Both the position numbers and the translations under genes were made by a program. From Chrysemys picta bellii (Eukaryota > Chordata > Testudines > Emydidae): DNA of 64,000 bases. Location of the stretch: assembly GCF_011386835.1 (NCBI RefSeq), contig NC_088797.1, positions 90,282,264 through 90,346,263 of the forward strand. Reading direction: 5' to 3'. The notes below the pieces were generated by a model. It made no database searches. It saw nothing but the letters and a program-made list of their open reading frames with translations, and had not been told where the DNA came from. Shown in pieces: positions 23,884 to 34,061 of this stretch. Position 1 is the stretch's first letter. The number at the start of each line of letters is the position of its first letter.

Positions 23884-24212
23884 GGCTCCTGTTGTTGTTT
23901 GTGACTTCAGAAACCATTTGCTCTCTGCTCTGGTCCTCCTCCACCAGCTCCTTGCTGTTGTTGCAGAAGTCAGTCTTTAGCCGCTTAGCCGGGGGTTCTG
24001 GGAATGTCTTCCCTGCCTGGCTCTTAGCAACCTCATGGGCATGGTGTACAGCTTGTCGATAGGAGACTAGCTTATTAAACGTGGAGTGGTTGAAATGTTG
24101 CCTAAAAGCCATCAGACCCACCAGTTTGTCTGCTGAAACCTCAGAGAACTTCCCATCCCCAAACCATTGCACCCAGCGCATTCCGCAGATTGCCTGACAT
24201 TTGGACGTGACT
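23840..24212 (-). pseudogene. DNMT3B PWWP C-terminal half plus shortened linker (captured)
   Basis: Upstream part of the same DNMT3B segment, open from 24181 to 23822 on the minus strand. It begins near [20 protein letters not shown], in the middle of the PWWP domain, so the SWWP motif is outside the capture. It continues [24 protein letters not shown] and AGKTFP. Then it jumps to PPAKRLKT, skipping about 70 residues present in known DNMT3B, which looks like exon skipping. The linker [15 protein letters not shown] leads to CLSC, the first cysteines of the ADD. There a run of seven T on the plus strand (23849-23855) has one extra base, shifting the frame into the ADD piece. Apart from that indel both parts remain open. 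PWWP normally binds H3K36-methylated nucleosomes; half a domain should not. Confidence 0.87.
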
Positions 24213-24215
24213 ACC

Positions 24216-24593
24216 CCAGCTTACCCCATGCTCCCATGGCTTATGAAGCCTGGACAGTAGTAAAGAGCAGTTCAACTATAGGCTGAGCAAGTGCAGAATG
24301 GTGGTAGAATGTGCCTTTGGACATTTAAAAGCTCAGTGGGGCTGTTTGCTGACTAGGTCAGACATCAGTGCAACCAACATTCCCATTGTTATTGCTGCTT
24401 GCTGTGTGCTCCATAATATCTGTGAGAGTAAGCGGGAGACGTTTATGGGGGGGTGGGAGGTCGAGGCAAATTGCCTGGCAGCCAATTTTGAGCAGCCAGA
24501 CACCATGGCAATTAGAAGAGCACAGCAGGGCGCGCTGCGCATCAGAGAGGCTTTGAAAACCAGTTTCATGAATGGCCAGGCTTCAGTGTGACA
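24216..24593 (+). pseudogene. Harbinger transposase, C-terminal piece
   Basis: Resumes with [12 protein letters not shown] (24216 on), is shifted by small deletions near 24250, and is then open from 24298 to 24591: VVECAFGHLKAQWGCLL, VIAACCVLHNICESK, RRAQQGALRIREALK, ending GQASV. The Glu in VVECAFG is the third acidic residue of the DDE catalytic triad. The two aspartates that belong upstream lie in the segment replaced by DNMT3B. A downstream AATAAA at 24677 would have served as its poly(A) signal. Related host gene: HARBI1. Confidence 0.85.
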
Positions 24594-24829
24594 GTTGTGT
24601 GTGTTCCTCCTTGATGCAAACCCGCCCCCTTTGTTGATTTTAATTCCCTGTAAGCCAACCACCCTCCCCCCTTCGAAATAAAGTAACTGTTGTTTTGAAA
24701 CCATGCATTCTTTCTTTATTAATTAAAAAAAATGAGATAACAGACAAGGTAGCCCGGGTCGGGTGGGGGAGGAGGGAAGGACAAGGCCACATTGCTTATT
24801 GTAGCCACACTAAAAATCAAACGGTTTGA

Positions 24830-25185
24830 ATGACAGCCTTCTGTTGCTGGGCCAACCTCTGGAGTGGAGTGGCTGGGTGCCCGGAGCCTCCCCCCACCGC
24901 ATTCTTGAGCGTCTGGGTCAGGATGCTATGGAACATGGGGAGGAGGGTAGGCAGTTATACAGTGGATGCAGCAGGGATCTGTGCTCTTGTTGGCTTTCCT
25001 GCAGCTCCAACAGATGCTTCATCATGTCCATTTTCTCCCCCAACAGATGCTTCATCATGTCCGTTTGCTCCCCCATTAGTGTCCTGCCTCCGCTCTTCGC
25101 GCTCACTTAATTCTTTCCTGGCCTCTGCCACTGAATGCCTCCATGCATTAAGCTGTGGGAGGACTGCATGAGCTTGGAAAACATG
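24830..25185 (-). pseudogene. Myb/SANT-like accessory gene, C-terminal end
   Basis: Harbinger elements usually carry a second gene, a Myb/SANT-like DNA-binding protein that helps the transposase enter the nucleus and bind the ends. Only its C-terminal coil is here: LMGEQTDMMKHLLGEKMDMM, KHLLELQESQQEH, LPSSPCSIAS. The 11-residue unit EQTDMMKHLLG/EKMDMMKHLLE is an in-frame tandem duplication of about 33 bp. The DNA-binding SANT domain is missing and frames are broken upstream of 25106. Confidence 0.7.
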
Positions 25186-25657
25186 TCATTGTGAGTGCAT
25201 TTTTTTTGCCTTTTAATCTGCGATAACCTCAGGGACGGAGATGATAGGCGAGCGTAGAAACATTCTACGGTCTAAGATTCTGTGGGGACTGCACAGTCAC
25301 CTGTGCTGCTGAGTGCTGCTGAGTTCACCACGCTGACCAAACAGGAAATGAAATTCAAAAGTTCCCGGAGCTTTTCCTGTGTACCTGGCTAGTGCATGGG
25401 AGTTCAAAGTGCTGTCCAGAGTGGTCACAATGGAGCACTCTGGGATAGCTCCTGGAGGCCAATACCATCAATTTGCGTCTGCACTACTCCAAATTCGACC
25501 CAGCAAGGTCAATTTTAGCGCTACTCCCCTCGTCGGGGAGGAGTACAGAAGTCGATTTTAAGAGCCCTTTAGGTCGACGGAACAGGGTTGGTTGTGTGGA
25601 TGCAGTCATTTTTAAATCGACCTAATGCGGCTAAATTGGACCTAGTGTAGACTGGGC

Positions 25658-27376
25658 TCAGGCTGCTTCCTTACCATCTTTCTCCTGTCTCTGATAGTTC
25701 ATGATAGCAAGAAGTTGGGAGATGATCAAGAGTTATCTTTCCCCTCCTGGTTAGGAGAAAGGGGAGTGCCCCAAACAGCACTTTTCTGGCTTAATCTGAT
25801 ATACCCCCCTGCAGGACTAATGAAACGTCTTTCATTGTACTCAGCAGTCAACAGCACAGCGACTATGGTTTGGTTCCAAACTCTTCCAAAATCAGACACC
25901 ATTTGAAATGTTCATCCAAACCCAAATAATATTGATATTTGGCATATTTAGAAAAGGTATTTTGTTTAGTTTGCCATCCTAAATGGCTGCACATGAATGA
26001 CTGTGAAGAGAATCTGATGTGTAGGGTTGGTAAACTGCTGACCTGTGTGTCCCCATGTGAATGAGGAGTATTATGTAAATACAAATTGCATTCATTCATT
26101 CCCTCTATCTTTCTCAGCTGTGGTCTATGAAGTGTTCTTACAATAGGTAATATAGTCCATTTTCTTCTAATACTGTCTGAGTTTGTCACAGCATAAGTCA
26201 TCAATAATAACTGCATGTGGCATTCAATTAACTATATTGGCAGCAAGGGGAGGCAAGAGGAGCCACTGAGGGCACCTACATGATATTACAGATCTGAGTC
26301 TGGCATTGTGGAAAGTCCTGAGAATTTATATAACCGGAGAATGCTTTTTGTATAAGAGGTAATAACTATATACTGGCTTGAACAAACCAAGAGCAGTGGC
26401 ATAGGAGTCTATTAGCTTAGGATACAGTCATTACCAAGTTGACAAGGTGCGCACACAAGCAATTAGAATTATATTGAAACAAAATGTGCTCTCTCTCACA
26501 TACATCTTGTACACCTCAATGTTCAGTGTGCTTAGGAAGGACTAAATCCCACAACCACAATGAATAGTTTTTTCCTTGATATTTATTTTAAAAGCTCCTT
26601 TTTTTCACTCTCCTTCAACTAAATGTATTTCTCGTTCAAAATTTTTGTTAAAACTTCAATGGGGAAAGATTACATCCCCCTATACTCCCATCTGCTCTGC
26701 TGTTGTTGAAACTGTGGGAGATGGAGGATGGATGACTGAAAGCTTTAAAAAGGAATAAATGCATTATTTATTATCTCATTTATTGATATATTTATTATAA
26801 ATACATTGGGATTTATTACAACGATATATAATAAATGATGAAAAGGCTCTAAAATCCTCTCTGACCATTTACATACAAGTTTTTTATGTGACTCTTGATC
26901 TTAGAAAACAGCATAGGTCAAGTTGTCAGTATTAGTTAAAAATAGCCTCTTGGAGCAGGAGTATATAGTCTCTTAGCAGATAGCCCCAGTGACACTGTGG
27001 GAGAAAGAAAATGGATGGGAGTGGAAAATAAAATAGAAAAAATGTACAATAATTTTTTTTTCATACCATTTTCTTCCAATTAGTTTTCTATTCCACCAAG
27101 TGCTGGAGAAACTAGTTTGAAATGAAACCAGTTTGAATGAAATAAGTCTGACCCATATCTGTTTCCATTCTATCAAACAAATCAGAATCAAATTCCTTCC
27201 AATTAAACAGGTCAGCATTGCATTTTCCTTTTCTTGCCTTTTAAATCCTCTGCCTTTTTCTCTATCCCAAATCATTTATATCCCTACATTTGTTCTCCCT
27301 TCAATAATGTAAAATGTCAAGAAGGCTTCAAATGAAGATTGCAGTTAATAACAGTGATGGACTATATTAACAAGAA
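25658..27376. other. Unassigned AT-rich sequence
   Basis: No gene or named repeat recognised. Open frames up to 117 codons show no family resemblance. Confidence 0.5.
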
Positions 27377-27447
27377 AAATAGACCAAACTCATCTTAGTG
27401 TAACTGCATTCCATTCAATGGAATTATACCAAAGATAAAATTAGTCT
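27377..27447. repeat. Short hairpin repeat
   Basis: CTTAGTGTAACTGCATTCCATTCAATGGAATTATACCAAAGAT folds on itself around CCATTCAATGG; it belongs to the foldback group listed under findings. Confidence 0.4.
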
Positions 27448-27485
27448 ATTAATTTTAAATTTTCATCCCATTTCTTTTTGCACTC

Positions 27486-28609
27486 TGTGATGGGTTGGAT
27501 CACAGAAACCCCCTTGGGACTGTCACCTGATGTGCTGGGACTACCACTGAGCCCGTTTTCCCTGCCAGCTTGGGACTTCAGTACCTTACCTTGTTTGAGC
27601 CAGACATGCTTGCCTGCTGCAAACACAGACCCAAGTCTGAACCCCACGTCCCCCACAAGCTGCAGTCTTAACTGAAAATAGCTTAAGAAGTGCTCCTGTC
27701 TCCAGCACTCAGATACCGAGCTCCGAATGAGGTCCAAACTCCAAATAAATCTGATTTACCCTGTATAAAGCGTTTACAGGGTAAACTCATACATTGTTCG
27801 CCCTCCATAACACTGATAGAGAGATAACTGCCTCCCCAGGTATTAATACTTACTCTGGGTTAATTAATAAGTAAAAAGTGATTTTATTAAATATAAACAG
27901 TAGGATTTAAGTGGTTCCAAGTAATACTAGACAGAACAAAGTAAATTATCAAACAAAACACGCAAGGCTAATCCTAACACAGTAGAAAACAATACAGGTA
28001 AATCTCACCCTCAGAGATGTTCCAATAAGCTTCTTTGACAGACTAGCCTCCTCCTAGTCTGGGACCAATCCTTTCCCCTGGTACAGCCCTTGTTCCAGCT
28101 CAGGTGGTAGCTAGCAGATTTGTCTGCCGCCCCCTTTGTTCTGTTCCACCCCCTTATATTTCTTTTGCACAAGGTGGGAATCCTTTGTCCCTCTTTGGGT
28201 TCTCACCCCTCCTTCTAAATGGAAAAGCGTTAGGTTAAAGATGGATTCCAGTTCAGGTGACATGATCACATGTCACTGTAAGACTTCATTACCCACTTGC
28301 CAGCACACAGGTATACAGGACGACTTACAAGTAAACAGAGCCATTTACAACCAATTGTCCATCAAGATTTCAAGCCACCATTAATGGCCCACACTTTCCA
28401 TAATTACAATAGGACCTCAGTTATATTTCATATTTCTAGTTTCAGATACAAGAATGGTACATTTATACAAATAGGATAACACACTCAGTAGATTATAAGC
28501 TTTGAAATGATACCTTACAAGAGACCTTTTGCATGAAGCATATTCCAGTTACATTATATTCACACTCATTAGCATTTTTTCATAAAATCATATGGAGTGC
28601 AACGTCACA
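27486..28609 (-). mobile_element. Solo LTR, 1124 bp, with 5-bp target duplication
   Basis: On the minus strand it starts TGTGACGTTGCACTCC (28609) and ends CCAACCCATCACA (27486), a TG...CA LTR. It is flanked by CACTC at 27481-27485 and 28610-28614, a perfect 5-bp duplication. Inside are an A/T-rich TATA-like AAATATAAGGGG near 28150 and an AATAAA signal near 27883-27888, in LTR order. No internal retroviral or Gypsy sequence is attached, so the body was removed by recombination between the two LTRs. The superfamily cannot be read from the LTR alone. Noncoding. Confidence 0.88.
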
Positions 28610-28645
28610 CACTCTTTTCACACAATTCTTGAGGAAAGTTTTGTC

Positions 28646-28770
28646 TAATGTCCAAATCCTGCAAACATTCATGTACATGCTCAACTTTCATATGAAAGCC
28701 CTACCGATGTCAATGGGACTATGAATATGCATACAGCACTGTATGTAAGTGCTTGCTGCAGTTGGACTTC
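28646..28770. repeat. Foldback repeat of the GTCAATGGGACTA type
   Basis: AATCCTGCAAACATTCATGTACATGCTCAAC pairs imperfectly with GCATACAGC...GTAAGTGCTTGCTGCAGTTGGA around a GATGTCAATGGGACT tip. Confidence 0.4.
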
Positions 28771-30299
28771 AGACAATAAATTTAATACTGTGCTTACAAA
28801 ATTCCTATTATTCTGTACAACATTCTCTTGTAGTATGTGTTGTAAAATTAAACATCTTGAAAGTCACAGCTCCAGGAAAAACTGCCTGCAGTTCTGAAAC
28901 TAAATTGTCTAGAAAACAACTACATAAAAGCCTATTTACATTCTTCCTCCACAAAACAATAAACAAAAAGCAAAGCAAAAACAAAAAAGGATAGTTTTAT
29001 ATATTTTAAATTATAGCCCCAAAGAACTTAATTAGCATCAATATATGTGAGACATGCACTTTATGCATAATTTCAAGACAGCACTAATCTTATAATATAG
29101 CAATGAAATCTGGGGACTATTTAAAGGGACTATATTAGGATATGCAGAAAAAGGACTCAGTGGGATCTGACAATCAACCTTTACTCTTCTGTATTTTAAG
29201 GGCAATTTCAAGGACAACTGTATTCATGACCAGTATGAAGAAGTGACCTCCAAGAATGGAGCCATTACACACTATTAAACATATTGACAGCCTAGTTCCT
29301 GTGTTTTAGTGAACAGCCATAGATAAGAAATAAAATAAAACTGCCTGTTATATTCCTTCACCAGCCATTACTAAATATCCTTTAAATGAATACTTGTACC
29401 TTGATATTCTTCTATTCCATATGAACTGTCTGCCACTGAACACCCAATATTTTTTCAATGCATCATCAGTTCTTATAAACTAACTCATTCCATAACTAGG
29501 TAGTAACATAAAATGAAATTCCCTCCCCAACAATGGTCCTCATTTTGATCGCTCGGTAGTGACAGTCTGAAATAACTCCACTTTAACCCTCTGGAGTTAT
29601 GTCAGGTCCATTGTGTGTATGAAGAAGGAGATAAAATTGTATCTTTCATCTGAGGCCACAAAAACTCTTGTAATTTTATGTTCCTACAAAATCAAATTAT
29701 TACTAAAACAATTTTTGCTCATTTATTTTACTTGTTTTATATTGAAAGTAGTTTTAAACAACTTCTTACCTTTCTAATGCCTGTTCCCTGCTCTTCCATT
29801 CTTTATCTGTATTGACAATTCTAGTGTCCTTCCTGTCCCTCAGGCCCACCGTCCTTGAAATTTTGAGGTTTCCCCATTTTATTTTAATTTCATAAATTGG
29901 GTCTAGTTTACATAGAACTCTTCAGGTCTGGGAAATGTACTCAGTGTCTCACAGCTAAATACAAGTAGTTAACACATATTTCAAGAGACTATTAAAGGTG
30001 AAGTGGCCCGTTAACACCTCTCCACCCATATGCGGGAAAGGAGAAAAATCACTACATTCTTGAATGAAATCACACAGGAAAATGATAAAAGATGAAAACC
30101 ACCACATTACCTGTGGGAGACCACTTTTCTCAAAGTGATCACTCCATATCACTCTCAGGCCTTATCCTCAAAGGAAATCTACATACACACCTTCAAATGA
30201 TGAGCCTGGGGGCTTAAATTAATATTTTTGCTAGTCACTAAAAATTATGGACTGAATAGAGAGACTGGATTTGTGGTTTATTATAGCAATCTATAAGCC
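28771..30299. other. Unassigned sequence with one short hairpin
   Basis: No gene seen. A decayed hairpin (GAAATAACTCCACTTTAACCCTCTGGAGTTATGTC) lies at about 29570-29610. Confidence 0.45.
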
Positions 30300-30388
30300 C
30301 CTAACGCCCCCCACCCCCACTTTTTTTCTCCTTTCCCCCTATGACTGGAGAGTGCTAACTGGCCATTTCACCTTGAATAATCCCTTGA

Positions 30389-30484
30389 TTATATGCATCC
30401 GAAGAATTGGGCTGTAGTCCACGAAAGCTTATGCTCTAATAGATTTGTTAGTCTCTAAGGTGCCACAAGTACTCCTGTTCTTTT
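30389..30484 (+). mobile_element. PLE end inserted into the older PLE copy
   Basis: A 96-bp insert running from the hammerhead-like motif through GTTAGTCTCTAAGGTGCCAC to CTCCTGTTCTTTTT. It is flanked by TCCCTTGA at 30381-30388 and 30485-30492, which are the insertion's target duplication within the host PLE. Same family as the 13844 and 62232 insertions. Confidence 0.65.
30399..30436 (+). ncRNA. Hammerhead-like motif, degenerate
   Basis: CCGAAGA, stem II with TTGGG and TCCAC around CTGTAG, then CGAAAGCTTATGCTC. The U of CUGANGA is C and stem II has a weakened pair, so activity is unlikely. Confidence 0.45.
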
Positions 30485-30694
30485 TCCCTTGAAGTGTGTG
30501 TTAACTACTTATGTGAAACAATCTGTTCCACCTTGTATTTAGCTGTGACACTCTGAGAACATTTCCCAAACCTGAAGAAGAGCTCTGTGAAAGTTTGTCT
30601 CTCTAACAGCAGAAGTTGGGCCAAAAAAAGATGTTACCTCACCCATCTTGCCTCTCTGGTATCCTGGGACCAACACGGCTACAACAACATGACA

Positions 30695-31084
30695 TACATA
30701 GAATTTTTTAAATGTATATTTTCATTCTAAAATGTGGATGCTTTTCCTTATTCATTCCACTGACAGATAATGTTTGCAGTTCACAAATCTCTTCGGATTA
30801 GCATAGTATTCCTGTCACCAACTCTTCTTACTATTCTCACATGTTCAACTCTAAAAAATGCCAAACCATGTTTCAAAATGATGTTTAAAAAGGATCTAAT
30901 AAGGGCACATTTATTTCTGTTTCATTGCTTGTTTGATAAAGGAGAAACAGACGAGAGATAAATGAGATCTCGCTTTTCATGTTTCTCATTTTCTCTCATA
31001 GCTCTTTTTCTCACACTTTCTCATTATATCTAGTTTTTTTCTCTTTGTTTCACTCATATTTAATCCTTATGTATTGTTAGTAGA
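30695..31084. other. Unassigned sequence
   Basis: No gene or repeat recognised. Confidence 0.4.
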
Positions 31085-31570
31085 TGTGGGTGAATAACTT
31101 ATTGTTCGGTGTGGTGACATTTCTGAAAAATAATGAAAAATTGGTTAGAGTCTAACCCAATCAGAAATTTTTCAAAAGTCAATTTCAGGTTGAACAAAAC
31201 ATTTTGTTTGACCCCAAAATTTTCACTGAGCATTTTTAAAAGGCTATATTCACAATATGGAAGGGTTTCCCCCCTTTCTCCCTGGTATAAACTTTAACCC
31301 AGTGGTTAGGACACTCACTTGAGACGTGGGAGACACAGGTTAGAATTACCACTTTGGACCTGGGATTTGAACCCAGCTTTTCCCTCCTCATAGGGGACCC
31401 CGCTAACCAGTTGGTTAGGTCTCATTCAAGCTTTCCTATTGAAGCTGTTTCACTTCCTATACAATTCTTGCATAGTCATTGTTCCACAGCAAGTGAGTGA
31501 GAATGACTCCATAGCCTGGTGGCTAGGGCAGTCACGTAGGAGGGGGAAGCCCAAGATCCAGCCTTCCATT
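31085..31570. repeat. Composite repeat with tRNA-like palindrome
   Basis: A/T-rich GAAATTTTTCAAAAGTC-type sequence leads into CAGTGGTTAGGACACTCACT and ACAGGTTAGAATTACC, resembling tRNA A- and B-box blocks. These face GGATTTGAACCCAGC and GCTAACCAGTTGGTTAGG in the opposite direction. A further tRNA-like piece (GCCTGGTGGCTAGGGCAGTC) is at 31517. The same arrangement is seen at 56085-56215. Not a tRNA gene: no cloverleaf can be completed. Confidence 0.5.
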
Positions 31571-31619
31571 TTCAATGTATAATTATAAGCAAAGTGGAAC
31601 AGCATCAACAGGAGAGACT

Positions 31620-31750
31620 AAGGACCTGTCTACACTACCGCTTAAGTTGACGTAAATTATGTCACTCAGGGGTGTGAAAAAGTGACCCCCCTGAGCGACA
31701 TAAGTTACATTGACTTAAAGCAGTGTCCACGCCATGCTACGTCGGCAGGA
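31620..31750. mobile_element. Harbinger-type element, left part
   Basis: GGACCTGTCTACACTACCGC opens it; GTCACTCAGGGGTGTGAAAA and CCCCTGAGCGACATAAG form an internal inverted match. The right end is missing. Confidence 0.6.
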
Positions 31751-31950
31751 GATGCTGGAGACCTGGAGTCAAATACCAGTTCCAAAGTAAGGGTACTGCC
31801 TCCTCCTCTGGCCATTTTGTGAATGGCATCTAACTTCACCTTAAAAAAATGTTTTGGCTCATACTATATGGCAAATTTGTGTCAAATTAATTTATAGTTT
31901 TTGGTTGACCAAAACGACAATTTTTTTTGTCAAATAAACTATTCATCCAA

Positions 31951-33782
31951 AAAGTTTTGCCCTGTGCTACTTGTTATCTTTGTCTCTTATTAGCAGCTTC
32001 TCAAATCCTTTTCCCAAGACTTTCAAAGATATGACTTTGAACGGTGAAACCACATAGGTTTTGTTTGAGCAGCACAGCATGATGGGCCCTTAACTCTGCC
32101 AGTCTCCCTTATATTTCTTACAAGCTGTATATTTCTTTATTTGTCTTTTAATCTTACTTTTCATTCTCACCTTACCATTTCTCATTATTGGCCCTAATTT
32201 TGCTGATTTGAAGCACCAATAAGATATCTTGCTTAGTGTTCCCAGAATTTATCTTATTAATAAATGAGATCTCTCATATTTTTCTGAGAGATATGAAAGT
32301 GCTAAGGAGGAGTAAGAAGGTGGCCTTCTGGACATACCACACTAAGTGAAACACAGAGATTGAAAAAGGAAGAAAGGAGACAGAGGAGTAAAGATTTCTT
32401 CCCCAAACACTGCTCTGAAGATCTTTCCTTCACAGGTCTGTTTGGTAAAATAAGGCCTCACTCCAGGCAAGCATCCCTAAGTAGGAAGGGTCCTTAAGCT
32501 CATGCTTAATTGCTTTCTTGAAGAGGGATAGACTTAAGCATATTTTTACCTGCTTTCTTGCATCAGGAAGTGAGAGAGGATAAAGTGAGCATTAATTGCA
32601 TTGTCAAAGGGCATATTTATATAAAAATATTTTTATTTTGAGCACAGACTAAATAAAAAACTTAAACATTTCTGAGGTTTTCTTCTCAAAGTATCCAAGA
32701 CCAGACAAAGAGGTGAAAGGGGTGAAATCCAAAACAGTAATTTTAGGCCCTACACAAATCCCAGTGAAGTCAATAAAAAGAATATAATTGATTTTACTGA
32801 GTGCAGGATCCATATTTTGACAAGTTAAAAAAAAGTTTTCAATAAGAATGAGCAAATGGGTTTGGAACAAAATAAAAACCACTCATCCCTCCCCCACTAT
32901 ACATTTTTTTCCCATAGCTTATTATGAAACAATTATTTTTTGTGGTTTCCAGTTGATATCAGAAACAGAAGTGTAGAAATGTCCCAATATTATAAGGAAG
33001 GCTTTGCAAGTGGTATTTTCTACCTGACCAAAAGAAAGGATGGATGGGGACACTTGCAAAACCAATCTCTTATTACAAAATTTCCAGTGTCATTTTGAAG
33101 GCCCAATACTAGTCATAGTTTGAACTTCAAAATATGATAAAGATAAAAAAGTGTTATAATAGTACCTGCTAATTCACTATACCTGCACATGTTCAGAATA
33201 ATATTTGCTTACTTATATTTGCTTAATATTTGCAAAAAAGGCTTTCATTACTTTTTTTACACCTGTTAACACTGCAGAGCCAACACAGCTCTGGAAGAAT
33301 GAGCTCATGCAACATCCACAGAATAGTTAATTAAGTTTCAATCACAAGAATATTTACTTTATTACTGCTAATGATGCACTAGGCAAAATAACCCATCTTA
33401 TTATTTAGAGCCCAGATTGCATTTCTAGGTCTCAGTCTTGGAAGACAGAGGTACTAGAGTAAAAAGAGAACTAGGCTAGCCTCTGCAAAAGTAAAGACCT
33501 CAGAAGTTCACAGAGTAAACCAAAGGGATCTGAAAGACTTCTTGCTCCCAGCAGAGAAAAATATTCCTTTACCCTAAAAAATAAAAAATAAAAAATCACG
33601 TGTCTGACTAAAAATTTTACAAATTATGTAAATGTCATATTTGATTAACAAACATTAAACCTTTACCACACATGTACGGAACATACTGAAACTATTGATA
33701 ATATCTTAGTAGTATTTTACAAGGGCAAGGGTCCCTAAGCCCCCTTTCAAGGGTCTGGCTTATGGCTGAGACAGGTGACTAT
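31951..33782. other. Mostly unassigned sequence
   Basis: No gene. A foldback-type fragment (TAAGCTCATGCTTAATTGC and GACTTAAGCATATTTTTACC) is at about 32490-32567. Confidence 0.45.
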
Positions 33783-34061
33783 GGGTACATCTATACTTAC
33801 CTCTGGGTCCGGCAGTAAGCAATCGATCTTCTGGGTTCGATTTATTGCGTCTTGTCTAGACGCGATAAATCGATCCCGGATCAATCCCAGAAGTGCTCGC
33901 CGTCGATGCCGGTACTCCTGCTCCGTGAGAGGAGTACGCGGAGTTGACGGGGGAGCCTGCCTGCTGCGTCTGGACCCGCGGTAAGTTCGAACTAACGTAC
34001 TTCGACTTCAGCTAAAGTTGCATATCTTAGTTTGAAGTGGGGGGTTAGTGTGGACCAGACC
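33783..34061. mobile_element. Short Harbinger element, 279 bp
   Basis: Ends GGGTACATCTATACTTACC and GTGTGGACCAGACC, flanked by TAT and TTT (one mismatch in the 3-bp duplication). The interior has CG-rich inverted blocks such as GCGATAAATCGATCC and many TCGA motifs like the other short Harbinger copies. Noncoding. Confidence 0.78.

Larger units (their letters stand above)
22992..25657. mobile_element. PIF-Harbinger transposon carrying a captured DNMT3B segment
   Basis: A 2.67-kb element with ends GGGATGTCTACGCTAC and GTGTAGACTGGGC, flanked by TAA on the left and TCA on the right (duplication decayed by one base). Subterminal regions are rich in TCGATTT and TCGACTT motifs, as in its relatives. 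The cargo in plus-strand order is: N-terminal transposase piece (23338-23482), antisense DNMT3B segment (about 23488-24212), C-terminal transposase piece (24216-24593), and the end of a Myb/SANT-like accessory gene on the minus strand (about 24830-25185). Poly(A) signals face each other at 24677-24682 (plus) and 24715-24720 (minus), the two-gene convergent layout normal for this superfamily. The element cannot mobilise itself. Confidence 0.9.
30300..30694 (+). mobile_element. PLE-type 3' terminal region, older host copy
   Basis: A second PLE-like terminal type: GTGTTAACTACTTATGTGAA, TCTGTTCCACCTTGTATTTA, CCTGAAGAAGAGCTCTGTG, AAAAAGATGTTACCTCACCC, then TATCCTGGGACCAACACGGC. It is interrupted at 30389-30484 by another PLE end. 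A degraded hammerhead-like start (CTGAAGA at 30572) is followed by GAGCTC but stem II has lost its 3' side. The same terminal type recurs at 46219. Confidence 0.55.

Noticed and set aside
23230..23904. A 224-codon plus-strand open frame as a gene
   Set aside because: Its first part is transposase remnant and the rest is the antisense of the DNMT3B segment; no independent protein family is visible.
31300..31350. A tRNA gene
   Set aside because: A- and B-box-like words occur but no acceptor stem or complete cloverleaf can be formed.
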